Source of the DNA: Oscillospiraceae bacterium
Lineage (GTDB): Bacteria > Bacillota > Clostridia > Oscillospirales > Ruminococcaceae
Assembly: GCA_028694405.1 (NCBI GenBank)
Contig: JAQUTM010000079.1
Span: 1 to 9,457 of the forward strand
Direction: 5' to 3'
DNA: 9,457 nucleotides
The notes under the pieces were generated by a model, which saw only the letters and a program-made list of their open reading frames with translations, was not told the origin of the DNA and did not search any database. Position numbers and translations under genes: made by a program. Shown here one piece after another: positions 5,369-9,457 of this stretch. Every line of letters starts with the position of its first letter. Within the stretch, counting starts at the first letter, position 1.

Positions 5369-6690
5369 TATTTTTTACCTCCGTTTCTCTGCATAGCTTT
5401 TGCCAAACGCATAGTTTGCGTAACAGGGCGCTTGGCCGGACATACAAAGCTGCAGGTACCGCACTCCATGCACAAATCTGTTTTTAAAACATTCAAAGCC
5501 TCTACATTGCCTTTGGTAAAGGCGCCTGCAATCTCTACCGGAGAAAGCCCCATAGGACAGCCGTTAATGCAGCGACCGCAGCGGATACAACTGCCCGGTT
5601 TTGCCAGCTCGGCTTTTGCCAAGCTAAATGCCAACAGCGCGTTGTTTTGCTTTAATACGGGAAATTCCATGCTCATAGCGGCAGTACCCATCATAGGGCC
5701 GCCCATAATCAGCTTGCCCAAGGGTGCAGTTAAACCACCGCAAAAGTTAATTAGCTCTACATAAGGGGTACCGATAATTGCCTCTACGTTTTTAGGCTCT
5801 TTTACAATATCGCCATCAACGGTAAGGCGTTTGGTTACAAGCGGCATACCCGTTTTTAAATATTTAGAAACAAAAGCCACACTGGCAACATTCATTACAA
5901 TTACGCCAATGTCACTGGGCAACCCGCCTTGGGGTACCTCGCGTCCGGTACAGCGCTCAATTAAAATTTTCTCTGCGCCTTGCGGGTAACGGCTTTCCAA
6001 AGGTTTTACGCTTACATTTTGCACATTTTTGGTAAGGCTAAGCATAATATCAATAGCTTCGGGCTTATTGCGCTCAATGCCGATAATTACGTTTTTAATA
6101 CCTAAATATTTTTGTACAGCCTCTATACCGCTCATAACATCTTCGGGATGCTCTGCAAATTCTCTTGCATCAGCCGTAATATAGGGCTCACATTCTGCAC
6201 CGTTAATCAATAAAGTATCAATGGCAGAAAGGTCTTTAGGGGATAATTTTACAGCTGTAGGAAAACCTGCGCCGCCTAAACCCACAAGTCCACTGGCACG
6301 AATTGCAGCTACAAAACTTTCATGGTCTGTAACAACGGGAGGCTTTACGTCCTCGCTTACTGTTTGGTTTCCATCAGGTGTAATTACCACACATGCAACA
6401 TTGCTGCCGTTTGGAAACATTCTGGTTTCAATTCCATCTACTACACCGGATACACCACTGTGAATATCTGCACTTACAAAGCCGCCGGCCTTGCCTATTA
6501 CACTGCCTACCAGCACCGCGTCCCCTTTTTTTACACAAGGGGTGCAGGGCGCACCAATATGCATTTGCATAGGTACTATCAGCTTGGCGGGTAAGGGCAG
6601 CTTTTCAGTTGTCATATCAGCAGTATTTTTATAATGCGGTACTGCTGCGCCAAGTGCCGAGCGCTTGAAACTTTTAAATATCGACACCAT
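5368..6690 (-). CDS. rnfC: Rnf complex subunit C, NADH/NAD+-site iron-sulfur subunit
   Basis: A 440-residue peripheral cytoplasmic subunit that reduces NAD+ at an FMN. It contains GLGGAGFPT (137-145) and NGAECEPY (163-170), as in the 51-kDa subunit of complex I. An SLBB segment lies around 289-320, followed by two 4Fe-4S sites at Cys368/371/374/378 and Cys407/410/413/417. The N-terminal part lacks the GIHP-type opening common in RnfC and instead reads ALGAAVPHYKN. It is the first gene of the operon. GGAGG lies only 3 bases before ATG 6690 and 6 bases before an adjoining GTG at 6687, so the true start may be the GTG, one residue shorter. Assignment by motifs and operon order is firm. Confidence 0.97.
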   Translation of the reverse strand: MVSIFKSFKRSALGAAVPHYKNTADMTTEKLPLPAKLIVPMQMHIGAPCTPCVKKGDAVLVGSVIGKAGGFVSADIHSGVSGVVDGIETRMFPNGSNVACVVITPDGNQTVSEDVKPPVVTDHESFVAAIRASGLVGLGGAGFPTAVKLSPKDLSAIDTLLINGAECEPYITADAREFAEHPEDVMSGIEAVQKYLGIKNVIIGIERNKPEAIDIMLSLTKNVQNVSVKPLESRYPQGAEKILIERCTGREVPQGGLPSDIGVIVMNVASVAFVSKYLKTGMPLVTKRLTVDGDIVKEPKNVEAIIGTPYVELINFCGGLTAPLGKLIMGGPMMGTAAMSMEFPVLKQNNALLAFSLAKAELAKPGSCIRCGRCINGCPMGLSPVEIAGAFTKGNVEALNVLKTDLCMECGTCSFVCPAKRPVTQTMRLAKAMQRNGGKK

Positions 6691-6747
6691 ATTCCTCCAT
6701 TCATTTTAAGGCTTTCCATACGCCTAATTAAAAGTTTTCCAAATTAT

Positions 6748-6775
6748 ATTTTATCATTTGTAGGTGTATAGTCAA
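6748..6775 (-). promoter_or_regulatory. Probable promoter of the rnf operon
   Basis: Minus strand: TTGACT (6770-6775, 5 of 6 matches) and TAAAAT (6748-6753, 5 of 6) with a 16-base spacer, preceded by A/T-rich DNA. A perfect TATAAT at 6743-6748 overlaps it, but its 21-base spacing is too long. The leader to rnfC would be about 50 bases, with no riboswitch fold seen. Confidence 0.72.
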
Positions 6776-6997
6776 GAAAATGAGAATTAGTTTAAATTTT
6801 AACAGCATAGTTATCAGTTTCTTACAATTTATCCATCTGTTTTTTAGTGATTAAGTGCACACATTTTTTATAGTTCTTTATTTTAACCATAATTTCTTAC
6901 TTTTAAATCACTTTTTTGCTTTTTTCTCTTTTTCCGATAATTTATTCTTGGCAACTTTTATCCAAAAATACCCTCTTTCGTTTGCTTTGCCTTCCAG
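6776..6997. other. A/T-rich intergenic stretch between divergent units; nothing recognised
   Basis: This part of the 444-base gap between rnfC and the plus-strand unit is strongly T-rich on the plus strand. I saw no gene, terminator or repeat in it. A reading frame at 6855-7118 (plus) encodes a low-complexity Phe/Leu-rich peptide with no ribosome binding site and is probably chance. Confidence 0.6.
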
Positions 6998-7027
6998 TTG
7001 CTTATTTAGCTGTCTCTGTGGTATAAT
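6998..7027 (+). promoter_or_regulatory. Extended -10 promoter of the plus-strand unit
   Basis: TATAAT at 7022-7027 is preceded by TGG, forming a TGn extended -10. TTGCTT (6998-7003) lies 18 bases upstream as a partial -35. Transcription would start near 7034, giving a leader of about 100 bases. Confidence 0.75.
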
Positions 7028-7065
7028 ATTCCTAAAGATATATTATATATTTAATATTTTAAGGT

Positions 7066-7092
7066 TTGGCGGGTTTCAGCTACTCTTGCCAA
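7066..7092 (+). promoter_or_regulatory. Hairpin in the leader of the plus-strand unit
   Basis: TTGGCGGGT (7066-7074) pairs with ACTC (7082-7085) and GCCAA (7088-7092), giving nine pairs with a two-base bulge and a 7-base loop. It has no T-run, so it is not a terminator. I recognise no riboswitch class; it could stabilise the mRNA or be regulatory. Confidence 0.4.
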
Positions 7093-7134
7093 CTCTAAAG
7101 GTTTTATCTCTACGTTAAGGGAAGTGACTATTTT

Positions 7135-7692
7135 TTGAGTATATTGGTTAGCCATAGCCAAACGCCTTTGCTGCCCGATACTTTGCCGGCAGTAAAGATG
7201 ACCGAGTTTTTTGGCAGCGCAAAAAGCGGCCCTGTATATAGTTATCTAAAATTGCATGAGTGTAACGGCAGTATTCATCTTTGCTTAATGGCTTTTGAAG
7301 AAACACCTGCCCCTCAAAGCCGCCTTGGTGCCGCTTTTTGTTTTGACAACACGCAGCCTGGTAAATTTATATTTTTCAGTGCAAATGCAATGGAAAATTT
7401 TTCTCTTTTGTTGTATAACAATACAGCAAATCCTTTGGCCTTGCCCGCATCCGGCTCTATATTCAGCGGACGGGACGAGCAGGGTTTTTATTGGGGAGTT
7501 GAAACTATTTTGTCGGCCGACTTACTGGCTCAGCATTTTGGTTCTGCCCCTAAAGTAAAAAGTGTATTTGGCGGCAATGCCTTTAAATACAACACAACCG
7601 AAGCTGCTTTTGGCAGCGCTTTTGCCGTACCCCTAGGCAATACTGTCCCTACCTGTAAAGGGTTTGGCACTTTTACGGTTGTTCCTTATTGA
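7135..7692 (+). CDS. Probable CBM9-like carbohydrate-binding protein
   Basis: A 185-residue cytoplasmic-looking protein without signal peptide or membrane helix. The order of motifs resembles stand-alone family 9-like carbohydrate-binding proteins of Firmicutes: a YSYLKLHECNGSIHLCLMAFE strand pair near residues 35-55, a Gln-x-Gly-Lys-Phe-Ile-Phe-Phe-x-Ala-Asn-Ala segment (about 74-86), G-F-Y-W-G-V-E-T with SADLLAQHFG (about 117-136), GGNAFKYN (146-153), and a final GFGTFTVVPY. Sequence is divergent, so the call is moderate. The start is most likely TTG 7135, with AAGGGAAG about 10 bases upstream; TTG 7144 or ATG 7198 are alternatives. No enzyme motif is visible and the ligand is unknown. It is the first gene of a two-gene unit driven by the extended -10 promoter. 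Confidence 0.6.
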   Translation: MSILVSHSQTPLLPDTLPAVKMTEFFGSAKSGPVYSYLKLHECNGSIHLCLMAFEETPAPQSRLGAAFCFDNTQPGKFIFFSANAMENFSLLLYNNTANPLALPASGSIFSGRDEQGFYWGVETILSADLLAQHFGSAPKVKSVFGGNAFKYNTTEAAFGSAFAVPLGNTVPTCKGFGTFTVVPY

Positions 7693-7730
7693 TCAACAAA
7701 CAACACATATTTTATATTGGAGGTATATGC

Positions 7731-7862
7731 ATGATGAAATCTATTTTAAAGGTATTCTTTTTGTTAGCTACTGTTATTGCAGCACTGGTTGGTATCGCTT
7801 ACTATGAGGAAAAAACCTCTCCCCGCTATGTGGATATATACTCTGATGATGACCAGTTTTAG
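7731..7862 (+). CDS. 43-residue single-span membrane peptide, unknown function
   Basis: It opens MMKSILKVFF with GGAGG 7 bases before ATG 7731, a near-ideal ribosome binding site. Residues about 5-25 are hydrophobic and can span the membrane once; they are preceded by two lysines and followed by YYEEKTSPRY and an acidic end, DIYSDDDQF. There is no cysteine and no lipobox, so it is neither a lipoprotein nor obviously secreted. It lies 38 bases after the CBM9-like gene and directly before a strong terminator, so the two are probably co-transcribed. I do not recognise a family. The start site, composition and position make it a likely real gene. A second ATG directly follows the first (7734) and could also be used. 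Confidence 0.72.
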   Translation: MMKSILKVFFLLATVIAALVGIAYYEEKTSPRYVDIYSDDDQF

Positions 7863-7884
7863 TATTTAAAATAGGGCAATAATA

Positions 7885-7916
7885 AAAGGGTATCACCAAT
7901 TTTGGTGATACCCTTT
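7885..7916. terminator. Bidirectional intrinsic terminator, perfect 14-bp stem
   Basis: AAAGGGTATCACCA (7885-7898) and its exact complement (7903-7916) flank a 4-base ATTT loop. On plus the stem is followed by ATTTATATT, and on minus by TTATTATT after the stem's own Ts. It separates the plus-strand unit from the converging transporter genes and should stop both. Confidence 0.92.
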
Positions 7917-7965
7917 ATTTATATTGTTATAATGCCAAAAAATGCTACACTTATTTTACTTTGTG

Positions 7966-9165
7966 TTAATTTTGGCGCAATGCCTCAATGGGGTTAAGTT
8001 TTGCCGCTTTGCGAGCGGGATAAATACCAAAGAAGATACCAATGGCACAGCTAAACCCTGCTATGCTAAGCACTGTGGTAAACGGCACATATGTGTTCAT
8101 GTTCATTATTTTACCAACACCGTTACCGCCCATAAGCCCAAGCAAAATACCAATCAGCCCTCCAACCAAAGTAAGGGTGCCTGCCTCAATTAAAAATTGC
8201 AGCAAAATTGTTTTTGTTTTTGCACCAAGGCTTTTACGAATACCAATTTCTCTGGTGCGCTCGGTAACACTTACCAACATGATGTTCATAACACCAATGC
8301 CGCCTACTAACAGGCTAATAGCAGCTACAGCCGCTATAACACCCGTAAACATACTGGTTACCTGCCGAACATTTGCAGCATCTGCACTAATGTCATAAAC
8401 GAAGTAAGCTTCTGCCTTGGCGTTGCCGTGACGCTGCTGTAACAGCTGCATAGCGCGGTCTGCCACTTTGGCAGCTTCTGTTTTTTCCAGTGCCGAAATA
8501 GAAATCTGTCCGTAATAGCTGTCCGCACTGTCGGTGTGACGAGAAATAGTAGAAAGAGGTATACTTGTACGCACTGATTTTTTTGTGCCGGAATATGAGC
8601 TGTTGCTTTTCATAACGCCTATAATGGTGTAATCCGCAGTACGTCCGTCCAAAGTCAGCTGCATGGTCATACCCACTACATTATCACTGCCAAACATGGC
8701 TTTTGCGCCGGCACTGTCAATTACAATTACTTTGCGTGCTCCCGCTTCATCTTGTTCGTTCCAATAGCGGCCATATTTAATTTTATCGGTATTGGTGTAA
8801 AGCCAATCACTGTTACCGCTGTTGACACTGGCCTGTATGGATTCTCGCGTGCCCTGCGCGGTACCGTTAAAATACAGTTCTGGGCTAACGCCTTTTAACC
8901 CTTTTACCTGTGTGCGTATTGCATCTATATCCTCTTTTGTAATATAGTCGCTTTTGTTGCCGGAAGTAACATATAAATATACGCCGCCTGTGTCAAAACC
9001 TGACAGCTGTTCATCTATCATTTTTTGACCGCCGCCGCCAATGCTTAATACCATAATTACACTGCCTATGCCAATAATAATACCCAGCATGGTAAGCAAA
9101 GACCTTGTTTTGTTTGCAAAAATGTTCATAATGGCCATTTTTGCATATTCATAAAGTTGCCCCAT
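7966..9165 (-). CDS. MacB-type ABC transporter permease (FtsX-like)
   Basis: A 399-residue permease of MacB/YknZ topology. A short cytoplasmic start leads to helix 1 (about 21-43), then a large extracytoplasmic MacB-PCD-type domain (about 45-272), and three C-terminal helices (about 275-300, 318-347, 363-383) forming the FtsX domain. Between helices 2 and 3 is TERTREIGIRKSLGA (301-315), the cytoplasmic coupling segment of this family, and the end reads ARKAAKLNPIEALRQ. It has no ATPase motifs of its own, so it needs a separate ATPase. The start at ATG 9165 has GGAGGG 6 bases upstream, and the stop of the adaptor gene is 2 bases before it. The likely role is export of a peptide, antibiotic or lipid; the substrate cannot be read from sequence. 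Confidence 0.94.
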   Translation of the reverse strand: MGQLYEYAKMAIMNIFANKTRSLLTMLGIIIGIGSVIMVLSIGGGGQKMIDEQLSGFDTGGVYLYVTSGNKSDYITKEDIDAIRTQVKGLKGVSPELYFNGTAQGTRESIQASVNSGNSDWLYTNTDKIKYGRYWNEQDEAGARKVIVIDSAGAKAMFGSDNVVGMTMQLTLDGRTADYTIIGVMKSNSSYSGTKKSVRTSIPLSTISRHTDSADSYYGQISISALEKTEAAKVADRAMQLLQQRHGNAKAEAYFVYDISADAANVRQVTSMFTGVIAAVAAISLLVGGIGVMNIMLVSVTERTREIGIRKSLGAKTKTILLQFLIEAGTLTLVGGLIGILLGLMGGNGVGKIMNMNTYVPFTTVLSIAGFSCAIGIFFGIYPARKAAKLNPIEALRQN

Positions 9166-9167
9166 TT

Positions 9168-9457
9168 TTAACCCTCCGCGCCGATTGTGGTGCTTTCAGG
9201 CTGTGCAGTTAAAGCGGCAAGATCCATTACAGCGTCGCCTTCTGTAATATCTTCTCCCTCTGCAATTACGGTTTCCCCGCCCGACAAGCCCTCTAAAATT
9301 ACGGTGCCTTTATCGTTGCTAATATCGGTAGTAACATTGCGACGTACTGCATGCCCATCTTCTACCAGCCATACATAGCTGCCGTTCACGTCGGTGTAAA
9401 CGGCATTTACAGGTACATAAATAACATCGGTAAGCTGTGCTGTGGTAATCATTACAC
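9168..9457 (-). CDS. Efflux adaptor (HlyD/MacA type), C-terminal end; runs off the window
   Basis: The frame stays open to the right edge; an internal ATG at 9452 is not the start. The visible 96 residues match the end of an RND/ABC periplasmic-type adaptor: TDVIYVPVNAVYTDVNGSYVW, then V-x-x-G-H-A-V-R-R-N-V, then VILEGLSGGETVIAEG. These correspond to the last barrel strands and the membrane-proximal domain, and an Ala/Thr/Gly-rich tail follows. In Gram-positives such adaptors work with a MacB-like permease and an ATPase, and the permease gene follows after 2 bases. The N-terminal anchor and hairpin domain lie outside the window. Confidence 0.88.
   Translation of the reverse strand, partial: VMITTAQLTDVIYVPVNAVYTDVNGSYVWLVEDGHAVRRNVTTDISNDKGTVILEGLSGGETVIAEGEDITEGDAVMDLAALTAQPESTTIGAEG

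Noticed and set aside
4953..5396. A 147-codon plus-strand frame opposite rnfD and rnfC
   Set aside because: It lies antisense to well-identified genes, has no ribosome binding site and no domain; a shadow frame.
6743..6748. Perfect TATAAT as the -10 of the rnf promoter
   Set aside because: It is 21 bases from TTGACT, too far for sigma-A. The overlapping TAAAAT at 16 bases fits better, though TATAAT with another -35 cannot be excluded.
6855..7118. Plus-strand frame encoding an 87-residue Phe/Leu-rich peptide
   Set aside because: T-rich DNA yields such frames by chance. It has no ribosome binding site and crosses the promoter at 6998-7027 and the leader hairpin.

Overview
The window looks like chromosomal DNA of a strictly anaerobic Gram-positive of the class Clostridia. 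The grounds are a complete rnfCDGEAB cluster in the order usual for Clostridia, strong GGAGG ribosome binding sites, A/T-rich intergenic DNA with TTGaca/TATAAT promoters, a purine riboswitch of the Firmicute type, and a small FakA-related protein. I cannot name the genus. No mobile element, CRISPR array, tRNA or rRNA was seen.

Layout. Positions 1-979 (minus strand) hold the first 235 codons of an AzgA-family purine permease with its whole control region: promoter, guanine-class purine riboswitch, intrinsic terminator and a further leader hairpin. Positions about 1010-1249 have no convincing gene, but 1073-1182 folds into a compact three-way junction with a possible pseudoknot, which I read as a candidate structured RNA of unknown family and strand. 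Positions 1250-1567 (minus) hold an 82-residue protein matching only the middle domain of FakA/YloV, with its own promoter. Positions 1600-6775 (minus) are the Rnf operon: promoter, rnfC, rnfD, rnfG, rnfE, rnfA, rnfB and a strong terminator. Its genes touch or nearly touch, and three junctions are TAATG overlaps. The complex oxidises reduced ferredoxin, reduces NAD+ and exports Na+ or H+, so it is a central energy-conserving machine.

Positions 6998-7916 (plus) form a small divergent unit: an extended -10 promoter, a leader with a hairpin, a probable CBM9-like carbohydrate-binding protein, a 43-residue membrane peptide and a bidirectional terminator with a perfect 14-bp stem. Positions 7966-9457 (minus) converge on that terminator. 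They encode a MacB-type ABC transporter permease and, 2 bases upstream, the C-terminal end of an efflux adaptor (HlyD/MacA type) that runs off the window.

The item most likely to be undescribed is the structured element at 1073-1182. Others worth a look are the stand-alone FakA-middle-like protein with an Asp where FakA has a zinc-binding Cys, and the four-cysteine C-terminal tail of RnfE.
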